From Deltaproteobacteria bacterium (GTDB lineage Bacteria; Myxococcota_A; Polyangia; Nannocystales; Nannocystaceae), in contig RFGU01000204.1 of the NCBI GenBank assembly GCA_003696955.1, positions 1-63,594 of the forward strand: DNA of 63,594 bases, given 5' to 3'. This document shows positions 57,043-63,594 of this stretch, piece by piece. A program made the position numbers and the translations under genes. Within the stretch, counting starts at the first letter, position 1. Each line of letters begins with the position of its first letter. The notes below the pieces were generated by a model. It saw nothing but the letters and a program-made list of their open reading frames with translations. It was not told where the DNA came from and did no database searches.

Positions 57043-57613
57043 CCGCCAGCCGGTCCGCCAGGGTGGCGACACACCGTGCCGCCTCGGCTCGCCCCCAGTC
57101 GCGAACGTTGACGTAGACCTGGCGGATGCGTCCCCCTCCATCGATGACGTAGGTGTCGGGAAGCTTCGGCGAACCGTACGTTCGATGGATCGGTTGCCCC
57201 GCCGCCCACCACACACGGACCTTCGTGTCCGACAGGGCCATGCGGTCGAGGAACGCGGTCACGTCGTCGAGTTCGTCGTCGACGGAGAGGGCGACCACGA
57301 CGACATCGTCGCGATCGGCGAGACGCTCGGCGAGACGGTGGAGTTGCGGCCACTCTTGCGCGCATGGTTCGCACCAGGTCGCCCAGAAGTTGAGCACGAC
57401 GAGCTTGCCGCGCAGATCCTCGAGGGAGACGTCGCGGCCGTCGAGATCCTTGGCCACGAAGGACGGCGCAGGACGATCCTCCGTTCGTGGCTCGAGCGGC
57501 CTGCAGGCCGCGTCCCGCTGCAGACGAGCCGCCGGCCCGAGGGACCAGGCGAACGCGAAGACGAGGCCGCCCGCGAGCGCCAGGGCCACGAAGCGCGCCG
57601 CGGTCCCCGTCAC
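57035..57613 (-). CDS. TlpA-like periplasmic thioredoxin
   Basis: The 192-residue protein has an N-terminal hydrophobic segment (residues 6-27, an uncleaved anchor or signal) and a thioredoxin fold of the TlpA/ResA type. The active site is WATWCEPC, followed by VVVVALSVDDELDD and the cis-Pro region LPDTYVIDGGGRI. Such proteins reduce periplasmic disulfides, for example in cytochrome c maturation. No cytochrome c biogenesis genes are in the window. The start is GTG at 57613 in a GTGA overlap with the DsbA-like gene upstream. It therefore follows three multi-DsbA genes and precedes ppk. Confidence 0.92.
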   Translation of the reverse strand: MTGTAARFVALALAGGLVFAFAWSLGPAARLQRDAACRPLEPRTEDRPAPSFVAKDLDGRDVSLEDLRGKLVVLNFWATWCEPCAQEWPQLHRLAERLADRDDVVVVALSVDDELDDVTAFLDRMALSDTKVRVWWAAGQPIHRTYGSPKLPDTYVIDGGGRIRQVYVNVRDWGRAEAARCVATLADRLAGE

Positions 57614-59139
57614 TCGCCGCGCCCCTCCCCTTGCGCCTCCGGCACCCCGTCGAGGGCATCGGCGACCACGAGGTCGTACGGGCGCCCCTGCCCCGTTCCC
57701 TTTTCCGCCAGGATCTCCGCGGCCTCACGGCGGGCGTGGCCGAGGACGCTGTCGAGCGTGTCGCGACTTTGGGCGCCGCGAACGTAGCGGCCGTTCACGA
57801 ACATCGTCGGGGTGGCGACGACACCGAATCGCTTGCCGAGGGCGACGTCCTCGGCCACTTGCGCGGCGATCTCGGGACTCGCCACGTCGGTACGATACCG
57901 GTCGAGATCGAGTCCGATCTCCTTCGCCATGCGTTCGAGGGCCTCGTCCGAGAGTGGACCGCGATAGGCCACGATCCGATCGTGCATCTCCCAGAACTTG
58001 CCCTGGCGGTGGGCGGCCATCGCCGCCTTGGCGGCCGCCTCGGCACGTGGGTGGGACGGCAGTGGAAAATTGCGAAACACCAGGCGCACGTCGCCCGCCG
58101 TCCGGGCCGTCTCCTCGAGCAACGGCACCAGTCGCCGGCAGAACGGGCACTGGAAGTCGCTGAAGAGCACGACCGTCACCTGAGCGTCCTCGGGGCCGAT
58201 GGCGGGGCGATCGTCCCCTGCGGGCACCTTGTAGCGCGCGAGGGCATCCGCCTCGCCCGGGGCCCGCTTGGGGACCCGCGCACTGGGCTTGCCGCCGACG
58301 GGCGTGCCGTCCCCGATGCGGTCCTTCGCATCCTTCATCAACGTCGCGTACACCTCTGCCTTGGGGACGCCGAGGCGCTCGGCGTCCGCCTTGGCCCGCT
58401 CGAGGATCGCCCCCCACTGGTCCCGGCTACGGGCGCCGCTGTAGACGTGACCGTTCACCACGTAGGCCGGGGTGCCGGAGACGCCCACGCGGCCCCCGGC
58501 GATCATGTCGTCGTCGATGGCCGCCATGGCCTCGTCCGAGAACATGATCTGCGTGAACTCCTCGGGGTCGAGACCGAGGGATGCCACGAAGCCCCTCAGA
58601 TCGCCGATGTCCCCCCGACGCTCGTAGAGCCAGTCGTGGACCTCCCAGAACTTGCCGAGCTTGTGGGCGGCATAGGCCGCCCGTGCCGCCGGCACCGCCT
58701 TGCGGTGAAACGGAAGCGGGTAGTGTTTGAAGATGAGCCGAACGTCGCCATCGTCCATGTCCTCGATGGCCTCCATGAGCGGCTTGGCCCCCTTGGCGCA
58801 GTACGGACACTCGAAGTCCGCGAACTCGATGACCGTGACCCACGCGTCCTTCGGTCCGAGCATGGGTTCGTCGCCGCGTAGCGCTACACGGACACGATCG
58901 CCGGTCACCGGTTCGACCTGTACGTCCGGCCGATTGATCCACTTGCCGACCAGGAAGCCGAAACCGAGGGCGAGCACGAAGCCGAGCACGCCAAGGGCCG
59001 TCTGCCCCTTCTTCGCGCGATCGGGCGCCGGGGCGCCCTCCGTCGTGGCCGTCGGCGCGCCTTCCGGCGACATCGCATCGGGCGACTGGCGACGTGAATC
59101 CACGGAAGGTGGGGCGTGGGAAGGGTCCGGGGTTGTCAT
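57610..59139 (-). CDS. Membrane-anchored protein with two DsbA-like domains
   Basis: The 509-residue protein has a disordered N-terminus, one membrane helix (residues 47-66) and two DsbA-like thioredoxin domains in the periplasm. Domain 1 has CPYC at 111-114 and the cis-Pro motif GVSGTPAYVVNG. Domain 2 has CPFC at 331-334 and GVVATPTMFVNG. Both have the KFWEVHD / KFWEMHD helix seen in the DsbA-like group that includes BdbD-type proteins. ATG at 59139 is chosen. It lies 138 bases after the three-domain gene and overlaps the TlpA-like gene downstream. Confidence 0.92.
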   Translation of the reverse strand: MTTPDPSHAPPSVDSRRQSPDAMSPEGAPTATTEGAPAPDRAKKGQTALGVLGFVLALGFGFLVGKWINRPDVQVEPVTGDRVRVALRGDEPMLGPKDAWVTVIEFADFECPYCAKGAKPLMEAIEDMDDGDVRLIFKHYPLPFHRKAVPAARAAYAAHKLGKFWEVHDWLYERRGDIGDLRGFVASLGLDPEEFTQIMFSDEAMAAIDDDMIAGGRVGVSGTPAYVVNGHVYSGARSRDQWGAILERAKADAERLGVPKAEVYATLMKDAKDRIGDGTPVGGKPSARVPKRAPGEADALARYKVPAGDDRPAIGPEDAQVTVVLFSDFQCPFCRRLVPLLEETARTAGDVRLVFRNFPLPSHPRAEAAAKAAMAAHRQGKFWEMHDRIVAYRGPLSDEALERMAKEIGLDLDRYRTDVASPEIAAQVAEDVALGKRFGVVATPTMFVNGRYVRGAQSRDTLDSVLGHARREAAEILAEKGTGQGRPYDLVVADALDGVPEAQGEGRGE

Positions 59140-59277
59140 GGCGTCTTCGAAGATTCGACCCGTGGATGCGTAGGATGGAGTCCGTCGCGTGCGGCCACGG
59201 TTCCCGCACCGACCACCGACCACCGAACCGCCGCCCCGCACACGGGCGGGGACGGCGGTCGGTGCCGCGAGGGGAGA

Positions 59278-61290
59278 TCAGCTCCCCTTCTTGTCGTCCT
59301 TGGCCTTCTTCTCGAACCCGCCGGCCAGTTCCTCCTCGAGCACCTGCTTGAACTGCGGGTACGGGCGAGCACCCGTGAGCAGGCGGCCATTGATGAGGAA
59401 GCCGGGCGCACCTCGCACGCCCATCTTGGAGCACTCGGCCATGTCGGCCTTGATCTTCTCCTCGAGCTTGGGGTCCTCGAAGGACTTCTTCCACTTGTCG
59501 ACGTCGAGCCCGACCTCCTCGGCCATCTTCGTCAGTTCCTCGACGCTGCGCGCCTTCTGGTTGGCAAACAGCTTGTCGTGCATCTCCCAGAACTTGCCCT
59601 GCTCGTGGGCCGCCAGGGCCGCCTTGTGGGCAGGCATGGCGTTCTTGTGCATGGGCAGCGGGTACTGCCGGAAGTAGAAGGCCACCTTGTCGCCGTACTC
59701 CTTGAGGATCTGGTCCACGGTGGACGTGGCGCGCTTGCAGAACGGGCAGTCGAAGTCCGAGCACTCGACGATGACGACCTTGGGATCCTTCGTGTTGCCC
59801 TTGGCCGGAAGCCCCTCGGTGCTCACCTCACGCCGCTTGTGGTCGGCGATGGGCGGCTGCTTGAGCTCCTTCTCCCAACCCTTGGCCATCTCGTCGTAGA
59901 GGGCATCCCCCTTCAGGTCGGGATGGGCCGCCGCAAACTTCTTGGCCTTCTCGAGTTCTTCCTTGATGAGCGCCTCGAACCGGGGATAGGGCTGGGCGCC
60001 CGACAGGAACCGGCCATTGATGAAGAACGCGGGCGTGCCACGGGCCCCCCACTGATTGGCCGTCTTCATGTCCTCCTCGATGATCTTGTCGAGGGCAGGA
60101 TCCTTCATGTCCTTCTCGAACTTGGCCACGTCGAGCCCGATCTCCTGGGCCCACTTCTTGAAGTTCTCCTCCGTAAGCGCCTTTTGGTTGGCGAAGAGCT
60201 TGTCGTGCATCTCCCAGAACTTGCCCTGCCGATGGGCTGCCAGCGCCGCCTTGGCGGCCGGCTTGGCCTGCTTGTGGAACGGCAGAGGCAGTTGGCGGTA
60301 GACGATCCGCACGTCGTTTCCGTAGTTCTGCTTGATCTGTTCGAGCGTCCCGGTCACCCGGTTGCAGAACGGGCATTGGAAGTCCGAAAACTCGATGATC
60401 GTCACGAGGGCCGTGTCCTTGCCCCACGTGGGCCGGTCCTCTCCGGTCGGCACCGCGTAGTTGTCCGCCGGATTGGGTTGACCGGGGCGCTGCTGGGGCT
60501 CGGGCTTGGGCGCCTCAGCCTTGGCGGCCTTCATGATGCGGGCGTAGATCTCGTTACGCTTGGCTCCGGCATCGAGCAGTTTCTTGGCCTGCTTGATCTC
60601 GTCTTCGACGAGCTTCTTGATGGCATCGGCGCCGAGGGCCCCACGCTGCATCTTGCCGTTGACGAAGAACGTCGGGGTCGAACGCACGCCCAGGGACTTC
60701 CCTTGGTTCATGTCCTCCTGGACCTTCTTCTTGTACGTCCCATCGTCGAGCGCCTTCTTGAACTTCGCCATGTCGAGCCCGATCTCCTGGGCGTACTTCT
60801 CGATGTCCGCCCGCGACATGGCGCGCTGGTTGGCGAAGAGCTTGTCGTGCATCTCCCAGTACTTGCCCTGCTCGCCGGCTGCGAGTGCCGCTTCTGCGCC
60901 GAGGGCGGCATCCTTGTGCATGGGCAGCGGGAACTGCTTGAACACCAGTCGGACGTCGTTGGGATAGGCGGCGAGCACCTCGTCGAGGGTCTTGGCCAGG
61001 CGCGAGCAGTACGGGCACTGGAAGTCCGAGAACTCGACGATGGTCACGAGGGGTTCGGCCGCGCCCTTGTGCGGGTCCTTGTCGGGATCGTAGAGGACAC
61101 GGACGCGCTCGCCCTCGACCTTGTCGTTGAGCGAGTCGTCCACGTCGTCGAGGCTCGCGAGCTTGCCGCCGCTGCCGGCCTCCGAGGCCGCCTCCTCGGT
61201 GCGGCGCTTGCCGGTACACGCCGGCGTGAGGGTGAGGCCGGCCGTGGCCAGCCCGACGAGGAACATGGATGGAATCGTGATGCGTTTCAT
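59278..61290 (-). CDS. Lipoprotein with three DsbA-like domains
   Basis: The 670-residue protein has a signal peptide with lipobox-like LTPAC (Cys25), a Glu/Ser-rich spacer, and three consecutive DsbA-like domains. Their active sites are CPYC (92-95), CPFC (306-309) and CPFC (515-518). The cis-Pro motifs are STPTFFVNG, GTPAFFING and GAPGFLING; the third has Ala instead of Thr before Pro. Domain 3 has an extra Cys at 510, just before its active site. Linkers of about 60 residues with Glu/Pro/Lys separate the domains. ATG at 61290 gives a proper signal peptide. I know of no named protein with this number of tandem DsbA domains. Confidence 0.92.
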   Translation of the reverse strand: MKRITIPSMFLVGLATAGLTLTPACTGKRRTEEAASEAGSGGKLASLDDVDDSLNDKVEGERVRVLYDPDKDPHKGAAEPLVTIVEFSDFQCPYCSRLAKTLDEVLAAYPNDVRLVFKQFPLPMHKDAALGAEAALAAGEQGKYWEMHDKLFANQRAMSRADIEKYAQEIGLDMAKFKKALDDGTYKKKVQEDMNQGKSLGVRSTPTFFVNGKMQRGALGADAIKKLVEDEIKQAKKLLDAGAKRNEIYARIMKAAKAEAPKPEPQQRPGQPNPADNYAVPTGEDRPTWGKDTALVTIIEFSDFQCPFCNRVTGTLEQIKQNYGNDVRIVYRQLPLPFHKQAKPAAKAALAAHRQGKFWEMHDKLFANQKALTEENFKKWAQEIGLDVAKFEKDMKDPALDKIIEEDMKTANQWGARGTPAFFINGRFLSGAQPYPRFEALIKEELEKAKKFAAAHPDLKGDALYDEMAKGWEKELKQPPIADHKRREVSTEGLPAKGNTKDPKVVIVECSDFDCPFCKRATSTVDQILKEYGDKVAFYFRQYPLPMHKNAMPAHKAALAAHEQGKFWEMHDKLFANQKARSVEELTKMAEEVGLDVDKWKKSFEDPKLEEKIKADMAECSKMGVRGAPGFLINGRLLTGARPYPQFKQVLEEELAGGFEKKAKDDKKGS

Positions 61291-61354
61291 GATGACGTTG
61301 CTTTCGGTTCGTGTTGTTGGCTTCGTTGCAAGGTTTCGGTGCCCCGCATCCGTA

Positions 61355-62815
61355 TCAGGGAGACGGACTCGGTGGCTTTCCTGGAATCTCGACGTGCGTT
61401 CCGCGGCTACGCACGAGGCGGGCAACCTCGCCGCGGGGCACGCCCTTGGCCATCTCGGCCCGCGCAATCTTCAGTTCTTCGGCGACGACTCCCTCGAGGG
61501 CGCCGGGGGTGTAGCCCCGGACGAAGGTCCCGTTGACGAAGAACGCGGGCGTGCTCGGCACGCCTGCGGCCCGTCCGAGGGCGATGTCCCGTTCGACGAT
61601 CGCGGCCACCTCCGGGTCGTCGAAGTCCCGCAGGAATCGATCGACGTCGAGCCCCTCGGCCCGCGCCCAGGCGACGAACCGGTCCCGTCCCACGGTCCCT
61701 TCGTACGCGAGGATCCGATCGTGGAACGCCCAGAATTTCCCCTGGCGGGCGAAGGCCACCGCGGCCTTGGCCGAGCCCTTCGCCGTGGGATGGATCTCGA
61801 GGGGGAAGTGGCGAATGGCGAGGGCGACGTCCGAGGGGTGGTCGGCGAGGATCTTCCCGATGGCCTCGCGGTGGGCCCGCCGGCAGAACGGGCAGGCGAA
61901 ATCGATGAACTCGACGATCACCACGGGCGCGTCGGCCGGACCGCGCAGGGGCATCGGCCCCGGCCCCACGTCGTACCGGGCGCCCTCGGCGGCCACCTCC
62001 GCCGCGGGTGCCGAAGGCTCGGCCTGCTTCGCCTTCTCGGCGAGACGCCGGGCCTCGGGCCCGAGGGGGATCGGGCCCCGCTTGGCATGGACCAGGATGT
62101 CCTCGTAGATCTCGTCACGTCGCACCCCGGCCGCAAGGCGCGTGCGGGCACGCTCGATCTCCGCATCGATGAGGGCGTGCCACGCGGCCTCGTCGAGGTT
62201 GGCGCCCACCATGGGTAGACCGTTGACGAAGAGGATCGGGACGGCGCGCACGCCGAGGGTCGTGGCCTGCCGCTTGTGGCGCAGACGTGTCCCCGCACCG
62301 ACGCCGGAGTCGAGGTCTTCGAGGAATTTCGGCACGTCGAGCCCGATGGCCTCGGCATGGGCCCGCAGGGTCGGGCGATCGAACTGGCCGAAGGACGCGA
62401 ACAGTCGCTCGTGCATCTCCCAGAACTTGCCCTGGGCCGCCGCCGCCAGCGCGGCATCCGCCGCTCGCTCGCCCTGGGCGAACCCCGGAATCGAAGTCGT
62501 ACGCCACACCACCCTCAGGTCGGGCCCGTAGTCCTCCACCAGATTGCGCATCAGCGCCCACATGGACTTGCACGGCGGGCAGGCGTAGTCCGAGAAGAAG
62601 ACGATGGTGACGAGCGGATGGTCCCCGCCGAGGGCCTGGTCGTCGGGAAACAGGTCCACCCGGTACCGCGGCGCGTCGATGCGGGCCTCGGCCTTGGCCT
62701 CCCCCGCGTCGTCGCGGCCACAGCCCCCCACCGACGGCGCAGAAAGGCACGCGGCGGTCAGCCACGCCCCCAGCCTACGTCGCCATCGGAGCGACGCGAC
62801 CCGCGGCCGCGGCAT
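61355..62815 (-). CDS. Lipoprotein with two DsbA-like domains, CPPC and CPFC sites
   Basis: The 486-residue protein has a basic start, a hydrophobic segment and a lipobox-like VGGC with Cys32. Domain 1 has CPPC at 79-82 and an altered cis-Pro motif AVPILFVNG with Val before Pro. Domain 2 has CPFC at 308-311 and STPAFFVNG. Both keep the KFW.(M/F)H helix. The CPPC site and the Val-Pro indicate that domain 1 has a different redox potential or partner from the rest. The start is ATG at 62815; ATG at 62842 would add 9 residues. It lies 64 bases before the three-domain gene and is probably first in the transcript. Confidence 0.9.
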   Translation of the reverse strand: MPRPRVASLRWRRRLGAWLTAACLSAPSVGGCGRDDAGEAKAEARIDAPRYRVDLFPDDQALGGDHPLVTIVFFSDYACPPCKSMWALMRNLVEDYGPDLRVVWRTTSIPGFAQGERAADAALAAAAQGKFWEMHERLFASFGQFDRPTLRAHAEAIGLDVPKFLEDLDSGVGAGTRLRHKRQATTLGVRAVPILFVNGLPMVGANLDEAAWHALIDAEIERARTRLAAGVRRDEIYEDILVHAKRGPIPLGPEARRLAEKAKQAEPSAPAAEVAAEGARYDVGPGPMPLRGPADAPVVIVEFIDFACPFCRRAHREAIGKILADHPSDVALAIRHFPLEIHPTAKGSAKAAVAFARQGKFWAFHDRILAYEGTVGRDRFVAWARAEGLDVDRFLRDFDDPEVAAIVERDIALGRAAGVPSTPAFFVNGTFVRGYTPGALEGVVAEELKIARAEMAKGVPRGEVARLVRSRGTHVEIPGKPPSPSP

Positions 62816-62842
62816 CGGTCTCGTTGTGGGATGGGGTTCCAT

Positions 62843-63028
62843 GGAGGGTGGGAAGGAGAACAGCGTTGGATCTTCGGAGACGGGCGGACCCCGAGGTGCG
62901 TCCTCGGGCCCGCAGGGCCCAGCCGTCGTGGATCCGACGGCACGGGGGCCCACGTGCGGGCCTCGGCCGTACGTCGGCGGCGACGGCGCCCCGGTGCGGC
63001 GCGGCTCGTCACCGGCGAGACGGCCCGC
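62843..63028. promoter_or_regulatory. Region upstream of the DsbA-domain genes
   Basis: No gene is supported here. The region should hold the promoter of the 62815-to-53246 transcript unless that transcript begins with the secreted-protein gene. I see no clear -35/-10 pair or repeat. Confidence 0.3.
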
Positions 63029-63517
63029 TCAGGCAACCTTGGGAGGCGGAGACGGTGGGGACGGAGCGCGCTCGACGGGTACCCGGCCGTCGCAAGGACG
63101 AACGGGCCGGCGCTGGGGGGTGGCCCCCTCGGCGCCGTTCGCCGGCACGACGGCAGCACCCGATTCCGGTGCCTGGGCGATCACCGCATCGGGCGCCTCG
63201 GACCACGCGCTCCGAAGGATGCGACCGTGATCCGCGGTCCCGAGCGCGTGCTCGATCCCGGCCAGATACCGGGCACAGACCCCGCGCGCCTCCCCATCCG
63301 ACACGGCCGAACCATGCAGATCCGCCGTGCAGTCGATCCACGTCTCTGCGACCAACTCGTCTCGACCGCAGACCCCCTCCGCCGCCCCATCGCCGTCTTT
63401 GATCCACGGAGACGCCGCCGACGTCCCCCCACCGTCGACACCGACACCTCCGGCGAGGCCGACGAGGGCCGCCATCACGGCGAGCACGCACAAGAACCTG
63501 GACAGGGCACGGGCCAC
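63029..63517 (-). CDS. Small secreted protein with four cysteines
   Basis: The 162-residue protein has an N-terminal signal peptide (about residues 1-24, LCVLAVMAALVGLAGG). Its predicted mature part has four Cys (C50, C63, C81 and C142), enough for two disulfides. The last 30 residues are Pro/Arg-rich. I do not recognise a family. It lies 213 bases upstream of the multi-DsbA genes on the same strand. Whether it is a substrate of them is inference. Real coding is likely but not certain; the frame also fits GC-rich non-coding bias in its C-terminal half. Confidence 0.55.
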   Translation of the reverse strand: MARALSRFLCVLAVMAALVGLAGGVGVDGGGTSAASPWIKDGDGAAEGVCGRDELVAETWIDCTADLHGSAVSDGEARGVCARYLAGIEHALGTADHGRILRSAWSEAPDAVIAQAPESGAAVVPANGAEGATPQRRPVRPCDGRVPVERAPSPPSPPPKVA

Positions 63518-63594
63518 GGGAGACTCGGCGGAAGGCTACGCCGCGGCGCGGAGGGGTGCAACTGCGAAGGCGCCGTCCCCGCGTCGGTCGGCAG

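Noticed and set aside
59278-62815. DsbA-domain repeats as an assembly duplication
   Set aside because: The domains differ widely in sequence, active-site residues and linkers, so they are old duplications rather than an assembly artefact.

Overview
The window is GC-rich DNA (roughly two-thirds G+C or more, judged by eye). It is densely coding, with many genes joined by 4-base ATGA or GTGA overlaps. The gene content points to a Gram-negative bacterium of the Myxococcota / former Deltaproteobacteria. The clues are a bactofilin, a three-subunit succinate dehydrogenase with a single large membrane anchor, an F-ATPase operon with b' and b genes but no a or c genes, a chemosensory operon with a HEAT-repeat protein and no receptor, multi-domain DsbA lipoproteins, and many proteins with long Ala/Pro/Glu-rich tails. 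This assignment is an inference from gene content. It is chromosomal core DNA: I see no IS element, phage, CRISPR array, tRNA or rRNA.

Layout. 1-332 has no supportable gene. 333-3808 (minus) is sdhC-sdhA-sdhB. 3957-4355 (plus) is a bactofilin. 4549-10721 (plus) is the F1/stalk ATP synthase operon b'-b-delta-alpha-gamma-beta-epsilon. 10909-11320 (minus) holds two small tandem paralogues of unknown function. 11495-16786 (plus) is prmA-rsmE-RDD protein-1022-residue mosaic protein. 16809-20345 (minus) is an FHA-like/VWA membrane protein and a hybrid histidine kinase. 20452-22844 (plus) is ffh and a small radical-SAM protein. 22987-25855 (minus) is a nitrite/sulfite reductase with an extra C-terminal domain and a partner gene, behind an AT-rich promoter with a strong inverted repeat. 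26069-29531 (minus) is rpsN-rpmE (type B)-tldD-pmbA. 29634-33571 (minus) is an M50 protease-scpA-scpB-rluB block. 33679-44240 (minus) is the chemosensory operon cheY-cheA-cheW-cheW-receiver-HEAT-cheR-cheB followed by a GAF protein, a second response regulator and xerD. 44425-48770 (minus) is cmk-rpsA and ribH-nusB-M17-like protein. 48870-53218 (plus) is DUF4266 lipoprotein-DUF3570 outer-membrane protein-parvulin-like lipoprotein, then a roadblock-like protein, a YfhL-type ferredoxin and a flippase-like membrane protein. 53246-63517 (minus) is a run of redox and polyphosphate genes.

The most unusual region is 53246-62815. Three adjacent genes encode exported proteins with two, three and two DsbA-like thioredoxin domains, seven CxxC sites in all. 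The last of them is translationally coupled to a TlpA-like thioredoxin, which is in turn coupled to polyphosphate kinase and a Ppx/GppA phosphatase. A small secreted protein with four cysteines in its predicted mature part lies just upstream. Other points of note are a 1022-residue MshEN-like/GAF-like/HEAT mosaic protein, a 21-bp perfect palindrome beside the ribosome-binding site of rpsN, a stand-alone M17 N-terminal-like protein, and an apparent frameshift at the start of the parvulin-like gene.
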